DNA of 58,906 nucleotides from the IMG/VR virus record IMGVR_UViG_3300027779_003675, positions 1-58,906 of that record; one strand, 5' to 3'. Of this stretch, positions 32,624 through 40,648 are shown piece after piece (positions within the stretch are counted from its first letter, which is position 1; each line of letters starts with the position of its first letter). The DNA comes from a virus. A program made the translations under genes and the position numbers. A model generated the notes under the pieces. The model was not told the DNA's origin. It ran no database searches and saw only the letters and a list, made by a program, of their open reading frames with translations.

Positions 32624-34560
32624 TTAATTGGACAAGCTCCACCTTCGCACTCCAAGCCTTCCAAGGTCATGCCGTTTCCTACTTCGACCGAGGAAACTTT
32701 CTTTATTCCTGTCGTTAGTTTTTTATATGTCGCCTCGTCTATTTCCTCATACGGCGCTTGAGCGAAGCCGTGTTCTTGGTGAAGTAGAAATGAAACGCTT
32801 TTAATGCTGTTCTTGTAATTTTTTCGAAGCCATTCTTTTATTTCTACTAGCTCTTCTTTTTTATAGTAGACCGTGCAGGATACGGCATTGTCTGACCATT
32901 CGCTTTGAATTCGCTTCACTAGCTCAAGTTGGTCAACAGCAGTCATGTCTTTTGCTAGTTTGGCGTTTTCTCCAGACTCGCAAGGAAACTCCACTACAAC
33001 TGTATCTCTGTTTAGGGTTCCGTCAAAGTTCTTCACGAATTCAACATGGTATCCTTTACTTTTACAGGTTTCGACTAAAGCGTCCTGACTCGACATTCTG
33101 ACACGACGAATATAATACTGGGAGTAGGCTGGGTGAACTCCCGGCGTCGCTCCTGCGAGTAGGCTTAATGTTCCGCTGGGTTTAACCGTAGTAAGTTTGA
33201 TGCTTTCTGGCCAACCCCTCTTCTTGCTCCACTCTTTGTCGAACTCTTTAAGAGCCTTATAACATCCGTCTAGCCATGCTAGCTTCTTGTTATGCAGTCC
33301 TTGGCAAATGCCAGTTACCCCTTGACCTATTCTAAAGTTCTTATGAACAATTTTATTGGTATCTTCGTGAAGGAAAGGGAGTGCACATATAGCTTTTTGA
33401 GTTTTGTATAAAAGCTTAGAACATTCTATAAGTTCTTGCTTTGATTCTATATTGTTTAAGTATAGCTCTGAAAGGTTGCAGCATTCCTTGTCTGCTAGTG
33501 AAATTTCTCCGCAGGGATTTGTTCCTTCGCAGTTTTCTCTAGCCTTCTCTCCTGTCCTTCCGAATTTAGAACTCAGGTTAAGATTGAAAAATCCATAGGG
33601 TTCACCGTTGCCAGCGTATCCGTCCCAAACACCTTCCGCTATGTGGTCGTAGCTATCACAATAGATAGTATTATTGCTCATGGCTCTCCAGTTCGGGATG
33701 TTGCCCAAGTCCCATCTTTTAGCTTTTATATATAGGTAGTCGTCTGGATCACCTAGGGCAATTTCTGCAGATCGTCTAACGTTCCCAGCGACAACAACAG
33801 AACCAATGATGTTGGCAATATCTAAAACATCAATGCTCCGAAGCTTCTTGCCTTCACGTTCCTTAACGACTCCCACGATTTTCTCTATTCCGTCTACTAA
33901 GATTTCTGGCCCACTCGCTGTTCCCCCAAAACCCCCAATAGGTTTGCCCGCGCTTCTAACAAGAACGGTTGAATAATTGAAGGATTTTCCGGTTATAAAA
34001 AGGGCGTCTAGAACCTTGCTTAATAGCCTAACCCACCCTTCTCTACTATCCGAAACAATAAAGTCTGCATCATTGGTGTTTTTAACCGTGATTTCTACGT
34101 CTCTTTTGACCCTAGGTAGTTCGTGGATGTCTTCTCGCCTGATAGAGTAGCCTACGCCGCCACCCAACATCAGGTTCTCAAAAATAAAGCAGAAGTCGTC
34201 GGGTTTTTTAATAGCCGTAAACCAGCAGTTAAGTAGACTGTTGCCTCCGAACCTGTCTACGGTAGACGTTCCCAGTTGCCAGAGTCCTCGTCCTGCAAAA
34301 TTACATTTAAGGTTGAAGACTAAGTCGAAAAGCTTTTCGGCTTCCCTCTTTGTGTATTCCGCTCCTATTTTTTGAGCACCTTTAATACATCTAGCTATAG
34401 TATCGGGCCACTCCTCAAGAAGGCCGTCTTCCTTTACCCTAGAATAGGTTCTTTTATAAACTATGTACCCAAGCCCATTAAATCCCCATTTGGGCTGCTT
34501 GTTTTTGTATTTTTTGAGGAAGTCTGCAGATAGTATTTCCGCGTCAACTTTCTTAGTCAT
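32620..34560 (-). CDS. nrdJ: Class II (B12-dependent) ribonucleotide reductase
   Basis: 646 aa monomeric reductase. NSLLNCWFTA carries one redox Cys, NPCGEISLADKECCNLSEL holds the active-site N-x-C-x-E plus the second redox Cys, TTVKPSGTLSLLAGATPGVHP forms the barrel site, and the C-terminus CEGGACPIK holds the shuttle Cys pair. It makes deoxyribonucleotides using adenosylcobalamin and needs no oxygen or separate radical subunit, so the host must supply B12. The start ATG follows the small 34576 gene closely. Confidence 0.93.
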   Translation of the reverse strand: MTKKVDAEILSADFLKKYKNKQPKWGFNGLGYIVYKRTYSRVKEDGLLEEWPDTIARCIKGAQKIGAEYTKREAEKLFDLVFNLKCNFAGRGLWQLGTSTVDRFGGNSLLNCWFTAIKKPDDFCFIFENLMLGGGVGYSIRREDIHELPRVKRDVEITVKNTNDADFIVSDSREGWVRLLSKVLDALFITGKSFNYSTVLVRSAGKPIGGFGGTASGPEILVDGIEKIVGVVKEREGKKLRSIDVLDIANIIGSVVVAGNVRRSAEIALGDPDDYLYIKAKRWDLGNIPNWRAMSNNTIYCDSYDHIAEGVWDGYAGNGEPYGFFNLNLSSKFGRTGEKARENCEGTNPCGEISLADKECCNLSELYLNNIESKQELIECSKLLYKTQKAICALPFLHEDTNKIVHKNFRIGQGVTGICQGLHNKKLAWLDGCYKALKEFDKEWSKKRGWPESIKLTTVKPSGTLSLLAGATPGVHPAYSQYYIRRVRMSSQDALVETCKSKGYHVEFVKNFDGTLNRDTVVVEFPCESGENAKLAKDMTAVDQLELVKRIQSEWSDNAVSCTVYYKKEELVEIKEWLRKNYKNSIKSVSFLLHQEHGFAQAPYEEIDEATYKKLTTGIKKVSSVEVGNGMTLEGLECEGGACPIK

Positions 34561-34575
34561 TTTTTTCGTTTGATT

Positions 34576-34920
34576 TTATAGTTTTTCGGTTGGGTGAGGT
34601 AATCCTTTTCTCTCGTCGGAATATTTTTTTAAATACTTTTCTTTCACTTCGTCTTTTCCAAAAATTTCTTTACGTTTGGCGCTCGCCTCTCTGGAAGCGT
34701 TCCATAGGTCTCCCATGGTGCCTTTTTTATTTTTAGTTTTATCGATGAAGTCTTTTTGGCAGGTGGCGTCTATTCTGGTGTCGACGGACGCGTTTGGGAT
34801 AGTGAAGACTCTATTGAATCTTTTCCCTTTTTCTTCGTACTCGTGGTCGTCGTTAACTTTTTGAAAAATGCTTTTAACCTCTCCCGTGTCTGGGTCTTCG
34901 TATAGATATTCTGGTGGCAT
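34576..34920 (-). CDS. FmdB-like phage protein without zinc ligands
   Basis: 114 aa. MPPEYLYEDPDTGEVKSIFQKVNDDHEY is the outline of the FmdB-type regulatory domain, but the zinc cysteines are replaced, as in other phage versions. RFNRVFTIPNASVDT and a Lys-rich helical tail follow. Function unknown. It is directly upstream of the RNR gene (15 nt) and has its own promoter. Confidence 0.65.
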   Translation of the reverse strand: MPPEYLYEDPDTGEVKSIFQKVNDDHEYEEKGKRFNRVFTIPNASVDTRIDATCQKDFIDKTKNKKGTMGDLWNASREASAKRKEIFGKDEVKEKYLKKYSDERKGLPHPTEKL

Positions 34921-34926
34921 ACGTTT

Positions 34927-34955
34927 ATATTACAGTAAAAATCATTCTTTTCATA
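34927..34955 (-). promoter_or_regulatory. Promoter of FmdB-like/nrdJ unit
   Basis: Minus strand -10 TAATAT, then 6 nt (AAACGT), then the ATG at 34920. The -35 is weak (TATGAA at 17 bp). The same -10 plus AAAC/ATG context occurs at 55717. Confidence 0.55.
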
Positions 34956-34968
34956 AATAAAAAAACAT

Positions 34969-36051
34969 TTACACCAAGTTTAACAGCTTGTCCACCGTGT
35001 TTGCGTATGTAAATTCCTTTTGAAGGGCGAGGCCTTCGACGTTTACGGTATTCTTCCTTACTCTTTTAACCGCTTCTTCGCATCCTTCTATGAACTCTCC
35101 TTCGCTAAAAGTATAGATATTCCCTTGGTTGAACGCTGCCCCCTTTTGAAAGAACGTTCCGTCTTCTGCGGGCCACTTTCCGCATGGGTGAACCTGTACT
35201 GAATTTTTTTCATTAGCCCAACCCTTATAAGCGGAGGCATTTAAGATTACGGAGTGTTTACCTAAGGCAACGGAGTGGAATTCTGGCAGTCCCCATCCTT
35301 CCCCTCCTGACATGCCTATAATTACATTTGCTGAATTTAAGAAGTCGTTGTATTGAACGTTTGTATCAAAGAAATCGAAGAACTGTATATTATAGTACTC
35401 TTTACCCTCTAAGACGTTTCTGCGGACTTTGAGATTGTCCTCCTCACTAAAAAATGGGTTATGTATAGCGCATTGAAGAAAGTAGTCAGAGTTGTTTCCG
35501 TATTTTTCAGCCCAAGCTTTTATTATCCTAGCGTGATGTTTTCTTTTCTCAAATTTACCCACGACGTTAAAAGTTATTCTGTCTGGGAAATACTCTCTGT
35601 CTGTTTTGCCAAAGTTCCACTTGTCGAAACCTAAGGGGACGTACTCGCTTTCTACTCCAGCTTCCGCGAATACCTCTTTGCTATACTCGGACGTAAAGAC
35701 GGTTTTGTTGTTTCTGGCTATGTTAACTTCGTAAGGTGTGGGGGAGTCTAATTCATAAAAGGTGACAAGAATTTGTTTTTCGCTGCAGGACTCTAAAGAC
35801 CCCGTGAGGTGCCAAAGTTTAATTATCGGGGTTTTTCTGTCGTGACTAGTATGAGCTTTACTTCTAAGTTCCTTTACCCACAAGGCGAAGTCTTTTGTGA
35901 CTTGAGCTTGAGTAGATATCTCAACCTTTTCCCCTATAGTAAAAAGGCAAGGTGACAGCTTCCTCTCGTATAGTTCCCTTAGTATACAAAAAGATACCTG
36001 TCCGAAACTAACGGAATTTAGTGGTAGGTGTAGTGCGAAATCGTTTGGCAT
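34969..36051 (-). CDS. GT4 glycosyltransferase (group 1)
   Basis: 360 aa GT-B. FALHLPLNSVSFGQVSFCILREL is the acceptor domain, TPIIKLWHLTGSLES and FTSEYSKEVFAEAGVESEYVPLGFD link to the donor domain, RITFNVVGKFEKRKHH begins it, and NVIIGMSGGEGWGLPEFHSVALGKHSVI is the E-x7-E-type donor site. Starts right after a terminator. Donor and acceptor unknown. Confidence 0.85.
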   Translation of the reverse strand: MPNDFALHLPLNSVSFGQVSFCILRELYERKLSPCLFTIGEKVEISTQAQVTKDFALWVKELRSKAHTSHDRKTPIIKLWHLTGSLESCSEKQILVTFYELDSPTPYEVNIARNNKTVFTSEYSKEVFAEAGVESEYVPLGFDKWNFGKTDREYFPDRITFNVVGKFEKRKHHARIIKAWAEKYGNNSDYFLQCAIHNPFFSEEDNLKVRRNVLEGKEYYNIQFFDFFDTNVQYNDFLNSANVIIGMSGGEGWGLPEFHSVALGKHSVILNASAYKGWANEKNSVQVHPCGKWPAEDGTFFQKGAAFNQGNIYTFSEGEFIEGCEEAVKRVRKNTVNVEGLALQKEFTYANTVDKLLNLV

Positions 36052-36055
36052 GACA

Positions 36056-36089
36056 AAAATGGGACGCTAGGTTTTTGGCCTAACGCCCC
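36056..36089 (-). terminator. Rho-independent terminator
   Basis: On the minus strand an 11-bp stem (two G-U pairs), GGGGCGTTAGG/CCTAGCGTCCC, followed by ATTTTTG. It ends the 36114-36413 unit, and the ATG of the next gene follows within a few bases. Confidence 0.8.
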
Positions 36090-36113
36090 AGTGTTGAAGC
36101 AATCTAATCCAAA

Positions 36114-36413
36114 TCAGATAAGCTCTTCTGCAAGCTCCGGTTCAGCAGTTCTTGGAGCCGCCTGCTGCGAAGTAGCCCCTTCCTCGTCCTTGTCCTTGGA
36201 GAGGTAGACGTGGAAATCGGGAGCCTTCTCGTTCTCTTCCTTAAACTTGTTAGGGAAGACGACCAGCTTGACTCTTCGCTTCGCTCCTGTCTCTTCATCT
36301 TCCATGGTAATATGGCCAGAAAGATATGTTTGTCCTGTGGTGCGCCCCTTATTTTTCCAGAAAGCTCCAACTTCCCTAGACGACCATTCGGTGTTCGTTT
36401 TTGTATTACTCAT
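36114..36413 (-). CDS. DUF736-like small protein
   Basis: 99 aa. GAFWKNKGRTTGQTYLSGHI, RRVKLVVFPNKFKEENEKAPDFHVYLSKD follow the plan of DUF736-type proteins (G-x-F-W-x(n)-G...P-D-F/Y). A disordered Gln/Ala/Glu tail ends the protein. Function unknown. Unlike most genes here it has an 18-nt leader and a classic promoter, so it may be expressed strongly and early. A terminator follows it. Confidence 0.65.
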   Translation of the reverse strand: MSNTKTNTEWSSREVGAFWKNKGRTTGQTYLSGHITMEDEETGAKRRVKLVVFPNKFKEENEKAPDFHVYLSKDKDEEGATSQQAAPRTAEPELAEELI

Positions 36414-36437
36414 GTAACTATCCCTAAAGGAGACTCA

Positions 36438-36465
36438 ACTATAGCACGTTTTGTTTTCAATGCAA
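36438..36465 (-). promoter_or_regulatory. Sigma-70-like promoter with leader
   Basis: Minus strand TTGCAT-N16-TATAGT. The start codon is 24 nt beyond the -10, so this mRNA has a true leader, in contrast to the leaderless promoters elsewhere in the window. Confidence 0.6.
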
Positions 36466-36483
36466 GCTTTTTTTTCATGTTTT

Positions 36484-37095
36484 TTATATTAAGTCCGAAG
36501 ATTCTTGGTTTTCCAGCTTGTTCTTTAATATTTTGCGCCCTTTTTCATGTAAATTAATTGCGGTTTGAGTACTGATATTTAGTTTTTTTGCTACTTTTTG
36601 CCAAGTTAACTTCTTTTCTCCTGAAAAATATCTTAGGTCAAACACCTTGCTTATTCTTTTATCTTTTAGTTTATTTAGTATATTGAACACGTATTCTCCA
36701 GTATCTTTAAGTTCTCTTGGGTCCCCTTGGCCTCTTTCCTCCGATTCTTTATCTATGAAATGCCTCAGCTTGTCGTCGTCTAAAAGAACGACGTTTTTTC
36801 TTTTATTTATAGCGTTTAAGCACTGATATTTGGTAAAGTTGCCTAGCCAAGTAGAGAATTTAACATTCCTGTCTGGATCAAACGAGGTAGCCGCTCTATA
36901 TACAAAATAATCTTTTTGATCTATCAAATCTTGTAGCTCGGCCCCAAGGTTCGACAAAACGTGAGAGTACTTGTTGCACATATCATAACAGACAGCCGAG
37001 TACATTCTCGAAAGCTCAATAAGTGATTCGTTACAGTTTTTTCCTTTAATTCGGTTAATTAAAGCAATGTCTTCTTTTGTTTTGACTGTTCTCAT
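36484..37095 (-). CDS. RNA polymerase sigma factor (sigma-70 family)
   Basis: 203 aa. Region 2: ELQDLIDQKDYFVYRAATSFDPDRNVKFSTWLGNFTKYQCLNAINKR, the core-binding and -10 melting segment. Region 4: KDKRISKVFDLRYFSGEKKLTWQKVAKKLNISTQTAINLHEKGRKIL, a helix-turn-helix for the -35 element. The ECF-like size lacks regions 1 and 3. It probably redirects host polymerase to the TTGACT-type phage promoters in this window, including its own (inference). Confidence 0.88.
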   Translation of the reverse strand: MRTVKTKEDIALINRIKGKNCNESLIELSRMYSAVCYDMCNKYSHVLSNLGAELQDLIDQKDYFVYRAATSFDPDRNVKFSTWLGNFTKYQCLNAINKRKNVVLLDDDKLRHFIDKESEERGQGDPRELKDTGEYVFNILNKLKDKRISKVFDLRYFSGEKKLTWQKVAKKLNISTQTAINLHEKGRKILKNKLENQESSDLI

Positions 37096-37106
37096 GTCAG
37101 GGGGGT

Positions 37107-37135
37107 ATTCTATACTTTTTGAGGATATTAGTCAA
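37107..37135 (-). promoter_or_regulatory. Promoter of the sigma factor gene
   Basis: Minus strand TTGACT-N17-TAGAAT, 11 nt before the ATG at 37095 and with no Shine-Dalgarno. The -35 is the same as the replication promoters, so autoregulation is possible. Confidence 0.75.
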
Positions 37136-37139
37136 GCAC

Positions 37140-37558
37140 GTGGGGGCTTAGCTGCTTAGGCTTCGAGGGAGTAGACTATCAGCTTTGAATTTCCATGAGC
37201 TAAATAGGAAATAGCCTGTCCTCTCCGAAAACGACCCCGTTTTAGAGAAAAACTACCCAAATACCTGCTTCAGTCCTGCGCATTGGCCTGTGTCAGCCTA
37301 GCTCGCAACCATTTGGTGCTATGTATATGTCCTTGGTAGAGGCGGTAGGACTTTTCTTTTTGACTATCAGCTTTCCCTTGAGAAAATGAGGGTTCTAGCC
37401 TTTTAAACCAATCTATGAAGCCGCGCTTCCCCGAAATAACTCTAGGCTGTTAACCTATTTGATTGGCGTCTTTTTACGGGCCTGAGGTCTCTAACGTGTT
37501 TTGTGCCGGATTTCCGACGCGCTGTTATACCGCTTAACAAAGAACAAAAAGGAACTTA
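37140..37558 (-). other. Unexplained 419-bp non-coding interval
   Basis: The longest gap in the window, between two minus-strand genes. No convincing ORF on either strand. It holds several short hairpins, for example AAAACG/CGTTTT around 37228-37243, GAAGC/GCTTC near 37417-37429, and CCCTT/GAGGG near 37375-37392, plus a 13-nt direct repeat. A structured RNA, a decayed gene or a regulatory region are all possible. I recognise no tmRNA, RNase P RNA or riboswitch in it. Confidence 0.5.
37174..37374. repeat. 13-nt direct repeat pair GACTATCAGCTTT
   Basis: Exact copies at 37174-37186 and 37362-37374, 188 bp apart, inside the non-coding gap. They could be binding sites or mark a duplicated RNA element. 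Confidence 0.7.
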
Positions 37559-37999
37559 TCACTCTTCTGGATCCCCGTCAAGCAAATTGTTTTCGCCAAC
37601 GGTGTCCAGCAACTTCCTGCAGATAAAGATAAGATTATTAATGTCTCGCGGGATAATAGAAATAGGGTTGCAGTATTCTTCGATACTATCGGTAACCTCG
37701 CAGGCCTTATTGACTATTTTAGCGATCTCCAAGGATGCCGACCCATCGAGCTTTACCGTTTGTTCATAAGCTCCTAGGTCTTTTTTCAGAATCCAAACTC
37801 TCCTGTTTTTTATTTCGGCTTGGGCCGTTATGTCGCCGCTTGTTAATTCCTTCAGGGCCTCCACTAGCGAAGCCTTGGTTATGGCCTCGTCGGCTGTTAT
37901 TATAACAAGAGACTTGAAGTCCCTATCTAAATCGAATGATTCGTTTTCGCAAAACCAAGAGATGAGGCGGTTACATGATTCAATTACAGTCACATACAT
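37559..37999 (-). CDS. Hypothetical protein, 146 aa
   Basis: Not recognised. MYVTVIESCNRLISWFCENESFDLD and a later KIVNKACEVTDSIEEYCNPISIIPRDINNLIFICRKLL suggest an all-helical soluble protein. I place the start at the ATG at 37999. The longer frame to 38089 would run through the divergent promoter and the first 49 bases of the dCMP deaminase gene. It is divergent from the deaminase gene and followed by the unexplained gap. Confidence 0.55.
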   Translation of the reverse strand: MYVTVIESCNRLISWFCENESFDLDRDFKSLVIITADEAITKASLVEALKELTSGDITAQAEIKNRRVWILKKDLGAYEQTVKLDGSASLEIAKIVNKACEVTDSIEEYCNPISIIPRDINNLIFICRKLLDTVGENNLLDGDPEE

Positions 38000-38006
38000 T
38001 ATTAGC

Positions 38007-38034
38007 TTGACTTTCAAAAAAAACAAAGTAAAAT
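38007..38034 (+). promoter_or_regulatory. Leaderless promoter of nucleotide-metabolism operon
   Basis: Plus strand TTGACT-N16-TAAAAT, then 6 nt (AGGCAG), then the ATG at 38041. It opens the run of plus-strand genes. Confidence 0.8.
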
Positions 38035-38040
38035 AGGCAG

Positions 38041-38478
38041 ATGAGGATTTCTTGGGATGAGTACGCTCTGGAACTAGCCTATAGCGCATCGAAAAGAAGC
38101 GAAGACCCGTACCGGCAAGTGGGGGCTTGCGCCCTCGGCGTTAACAACATGGTTCTTGGACTGGGATACAACGGGCTAACCTCTGGGAAAGCAGTAAGTG
38201 ATGAGTTCTGGAAAGACAGAGACAATAGGCGAAAGTATATGATTCACGCCGAAACAAACTGCCTAAGCCTATTCAAGAACGGGGAGAGTCGCCTGATAGC
38301 AGTAACACTTTTGCCCTGCTCTTCCTGTGCTACAGCTATAGCAGCCTACGGAATCAAAAAAGTTATTTACTCAGAAATGTATGAGAACGACAAAAAAGCA
38401 TTGGAAATTTTTGATTTCTACAATGTAGAATTAGAAAGAGTGGTTCTTCTAGATAAGACTCTTGACAGACATGGATGA
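38041..38478 (+). CDS. Deoxycytidylate deaminase
   Basis: 145 aa zinc deaminase. HAE (69-71) and PCSSC (92-96) form the zinc site, with the proton-shuttling Glu71. RQVGACALGVNNMVLGLGYNG is the family N-terminal strand pair. It converts dCMP to dUMP for thymidylate supply, paired with the dUTPase two genes downstream. The first gene of the plus-strand operon, with a leaderless promoter. Confidence 0.92.
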   Translation: MRISWDEYALELAYSASKRSEDPYRQVGACALGVNNMVLGLGYNGLTSGKAVSDEFWKDRDNRRKYMIHAETNCLSLFKNGESRLIAVTLLPCSSCATAIAAYGIKKVIYSEMYENDKKALEIFDFYNVELERVVLLDKTLDRHG

Positions 38479-38587
38479 ATGCGTTATATTAATTGTTGTA
38501 GGTTGGTTTTGCTGGGGGAGCACAATCTTAGTGAGCGAAAAAAAAGACAGACGAAAACGTAAGAGCCGAGACCGTAAATCATTGTGA
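38471..38587 (+). CDS. Small membrane protein, 38 aa
   Basis: Starts with ATG at 38471 inside the deaminase end (8-nt overlap) and its TGA overlaps the GTG of the dUTPase by 4 nt (GTGA). It encodes one hydrophobic helix (VILIVVGWFCWGSTILV) and a basic tail (KKDRRKRKSRDRK). The exact coupling on both sides supports a real gene. Function unknown. Confidence 0.5.
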   Translation: MDECVILIVVGWFCWGSTILVSEKKDRRKRKSRDRKSL

Positions 38588-39006
38588 AAATAAGAATAAA
38601 AAGACTTAAACCTGACGGAAGAGTACCGACAAGAGCGAAAAGCTCAGACGCTGGATACGACCTGTATTCAACCGCAGACATGTTAATTACTCCGACAGCC
38701 AGAGAACTTGTCCCCACGGGCATCGCTATAGAAATACCCGAAGGGTACTACGGAAGAATAGCTCCTAGAAGCGGGTTAGCCGTCAAAGCAGGCGTTGACA
38801 TCTTGGCCGGAGTTGTGGACTCAGGCTACAGAAACGAAGTAAAAGTAGTTATGATAAACCTAGGGCAAGGATTAGTTTCCATAACTAAAGGAGACAGGGT
38901 AGCTCAATTAATTATAGAGAAGTGTCATGACGCAGAGTGGGAAGAAGTCAAAGAGTTGTCTGACTCCGACAGAGGAGAGAGCGGCTTTGGCAGTTCTGGC
39001 AATTAA
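38584..39006 (+). CDS. dut: dUTPase
   Basis: 140 aa trimeric dUTPase with the five motifs: SSDAGYDLYS (I), GRIAPRSGLAV (II), GVVDSGYRNEVKVV (III), GDRVAQLII (IV) and RGESGFGSSG (V). It hydrolyses dUTP to dUMP, keeping uracil out of DNA. GTG start confirmed by the 4-nt overlap with the small membrane gene. Confidence 0.95.
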   Translation: MKIRIKRLKPDGRVPTRAKSSDAGYDLYSTADMLITPTARELVPTGIAIEIPEGYYGRIAPRSGLAVKAGVDILAGVVDSGYRNEVKVVMINLGQGLVSITKGDRVAQLIIEKCHDAEWEEVKELSDSDRGESGFGSSGN

Positions 39007-39012
39007 AAACGA

Positions 39013-39711
39013 ATGACAACCCTTAAGGATAAGTGGATAGAGACGGGCTTATCCGCCCCTTCGGAAGAAGACCTCGACGGATATACAATATTCTCAGAAG
39101 AGAACGTTTCCGACGCTAACTGGAGAGCGAAGTACCTTTCCCCCAATATAGTCAGCAACACTTGGGACCTAACCTTAGACGAAATTGGCCACCAAGGACA
39201 CACTCATATATTCAACACAGGCAAGGTCTTCTCTCCTTCTTACTGCGGGGAAATAATTAAAGAAGCGGAAAAAAACGGAGGCTGGTCAAGTAAACGTCAC
39301 GACAACTACCCAACTACCGATATGCTTTTAGACAAATTAGGAGCCAATACAGCTTACGAGAACGTCTTAAGAAGGTATATTTACCCGACTATTGTGGAGA
39401 AATGGAGACTGGAGGGGGAAAAATGGAACAAGCTAAAGGGGGAAAACTTTATAATAAGGTATAACCCCGGAGAACAAGCAGGACTAGCCCTTCACCACGA
39501 CTTTAGCGAATTCACATGCCTCACCACCCTAAACGAAGACTACGAAGGAGGCGGAACTTGGTTCTACAACCAAAAGACCTTACTTAAAAATGAAACCGGA
39601 GAAATGGCCTTTCACCCGGGGACGATAACCCATCTTCACGGAGGCAGACCAGTAACCGCGGGTGTAAGGTATATTATAGTTTCATTTTGCAGGTGTGATG
39701 GAGACGACTGA
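39013..39711 (+). CDS. Lysyl hydroxylase (PLOD C-terminal domain)-like 2OG-Fe(II) oxygenase
   Basis: 232 aa. The C-terminal 115 residues follow the lysyl hydroxylase domain of PLOD/LH3: FIIRYNPGEQAGLALHHDFS, LNEDYEGGGTWFY, AFHPGTITHLHGGRPVTAG, VRYIIVSF. Iron ligands are H161, D163 and H209, with R219 binding 2-oxoglutarate (LH3 H667, D669, H719, R729). PTTDMLLDKLG upstream also matches. In animals this domain hydroxylates Lys in X-Lys-Gly of collagen, creating the site for GT25 and LH3-GT sugars. The matching GT and accessory domains sit in the 1892-4075 gene. Prolyl hydroxylation is the alternative, but the sequence favours lysyl. Confidence 0.88.
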   Translation: MTTLKDKWIETGLSAPSEEDLDGYTIFSEENVSDANWRAKYLSPNIVSNTWDLTLDEIGHQGHTHIFNTGKVFSPSYCGEIIKEAEKNGGWSSKRHDNYPTTDMLLDKLGANTAYENVLRRYIYPTIVEKWRLEGEKWNKLKGENFIIRYNPGEQAGLALHHDFSEFTCLTTLNEDYEGGGTWFYNQKTLLKNETGEMAFHPGTITHLHGGRPVTAGVRYIIVSFCRCDGDD

Positions 39712-40078
39712 CATAGCTTTAATTAACTTGGGAATAATCTCGTCCTCTGCTTATTTTTTATTTATATGGTTCGAGACGAACGTCGTAATAGAATACGCAA
39801 AACTGCTTCACCTTGATTCCCTTTTCTATACAAAAGAGTACGAAGAAAGCCTTGAGCTGGTACCGGACTTACCCTACTCGCTTTTTATCGTAACCCATAA
39901 AGACACTTTTGTTAACAGGCTTTTTAGTTGCCCCTTCTGTCTGTGTACATGGATGATGATTTACTTTGGGATTATATTCTCTTTTGTAATGGGGTTCAAA
40001 GTGCTTGGTTTTATTTTCTTGGATTGGTTCGCGGCTCTTTTCTTATACAAAGCTTTATCTAACTATTTTTCAAAATGA
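39695..40078 (+). CDS. Membrane protein, DUF1360-like
   Basis: 127 aa with three hydrophobic segments: residues about 8-28 (LINLGIISSSAYFLFIWF), about 75-95 (FSCPFCLCTWMMIYFGIIFS) and about 100-122 (VLGFIFLDWFAALFLYKAL). The CPFCLCTW motif is the mark of DUF1360-type proteins common in phages. It overlaps the oxygenase gene by 17 nt. Function unknown. Confidence 0.7.
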   Translation: MMETTDIALINLGIISSSAYFLFIWFETNVVIEYAKLLHLDSLFYTKEYEESLELVPDLPYSLFIVTHKDTFVNRLFSCPFCLCTWMMIYFGIIFSFVMGFKVLGFIFLDWFAALFLYKALSNYFSK

Positions 40079-40371
40079 CCGTAAACAACAGTCGAGACTT
40101 CGCCTTGCTGCTAAGCGACAGACCCAACTTAATCTCAAGAGTAGTGCATTTTAAAATATTCATGGGGTTAGTTAATACCCTAAACAGAGGATGCAAGTGT
40201 AATAGAAATAAGCTAGCAGAACAGATTGAGCTATCATATAAGACAGTACTATTAAAGAAGAAAGACAGCGAGATCTTTCAAGAAGAAGTGAAAGAGCTAC
40301 TTTTAGGAAATAACGAAAAGTCAATAACTTTTTACCACAAAAAAGAAAAAATATTTTCATTCGAAATATGA
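40075..40371 (+). CDS. Hypothetical protein, 98 aa
   Basis: Not recognised. A small basic protein (ISRVVHFKIFMGLVNTLNRGCKCNRNKLAEQIELSYKTVL) whose Cys and Lys pattern resembles other phage early proteins. ATGA overlap (4 nt) with the membrane gene and with the next gene indicates one transcription unit. Confidence 0.55.
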   Translation: MTVNNSRDFALLLSDRPNLISRVVHFKIFMGLVNTLNRGCKCNRNKLAEQIELSYKTVLLKKKDSEIFQEEVKELLLGNNEKSITFYHKKEKIFSFEI

Positions 40372-40589
40372 ATAAAAACCCACGAGGGCCTAAAGAACAC
40401 GCCCCTAACCCCGTTAGCAAAACAGATTATCTCAAGCAGATGATAGGAGACACCGTCTTAGTAACCTCTATCGAAGAAGCAGACTGGCATGGCGAAGTCT
40501 CTTCAGTAATAGACGAGGAGACCGTAGTAGTGACGAGCGCACAAGGAGACCCTAGGATAGTGGATATTTTTAAGCTTAGGTCTATATGA
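40368..40589 (+). CDS. Hypothetical SH3-like small protein, 73 aa
   Basis: Short beta-rich sequence GDTVLVTSIEEADWHGEVSSVIDEETVVVTS, typical of an SH3-like or Hfq-like barrel, ending IVDIFKLRSI. No family assignment. The stop is followed directly by the inverted repeat at 40604-40630. Confidence 0.55.
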   Translation: MNKNPRGPKEHAPNPVSKTDYLKQMIGDTVLVTSIEEADWHGEVSSVIDEETVVVTSAQGDPRIVDIFKLRSI

Positions 40590-40630
40590 AACAAAAACAA
40601 AAAAAGCCGCTGAGATAAACCCAGCGGCTT
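40590..40630 (-). terminator. Terminator of the secreted-protein gene
   Basis: On the minus strand a 9-bp stem AAGCCGCTG/CAGCGGCTT is followed by TTTTTGTTTTTG. It serves the gene at 40649-41017 and lies just past the plus-strand 40589 stop, so it may act in both directions. Confidence 0.85.
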
Positions 40631-40648
40631 CTGAATTTCTACGACTGC

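Noticed and set aside
37128-37162. tmRNA tag (TTA GCT GCT TAG reads Leu-Ala-Ala-stop)
   Set aside because: No matching acceptor halves, no TTCGA-type T-arm and no pseudoknots in the right place were found.
37503-37769. Plus-strand ORF of 88 aa
   Set aside because: Covers the end of the minus gene at 37559 and the gap; no recognisable protein features.
38000-38089. N-terminal extension of the 37559 gene to 38089
   Set aside because: It would overlap the divergent dCMP deaminase start and its promoter; the ATG at 37999 is preferred.
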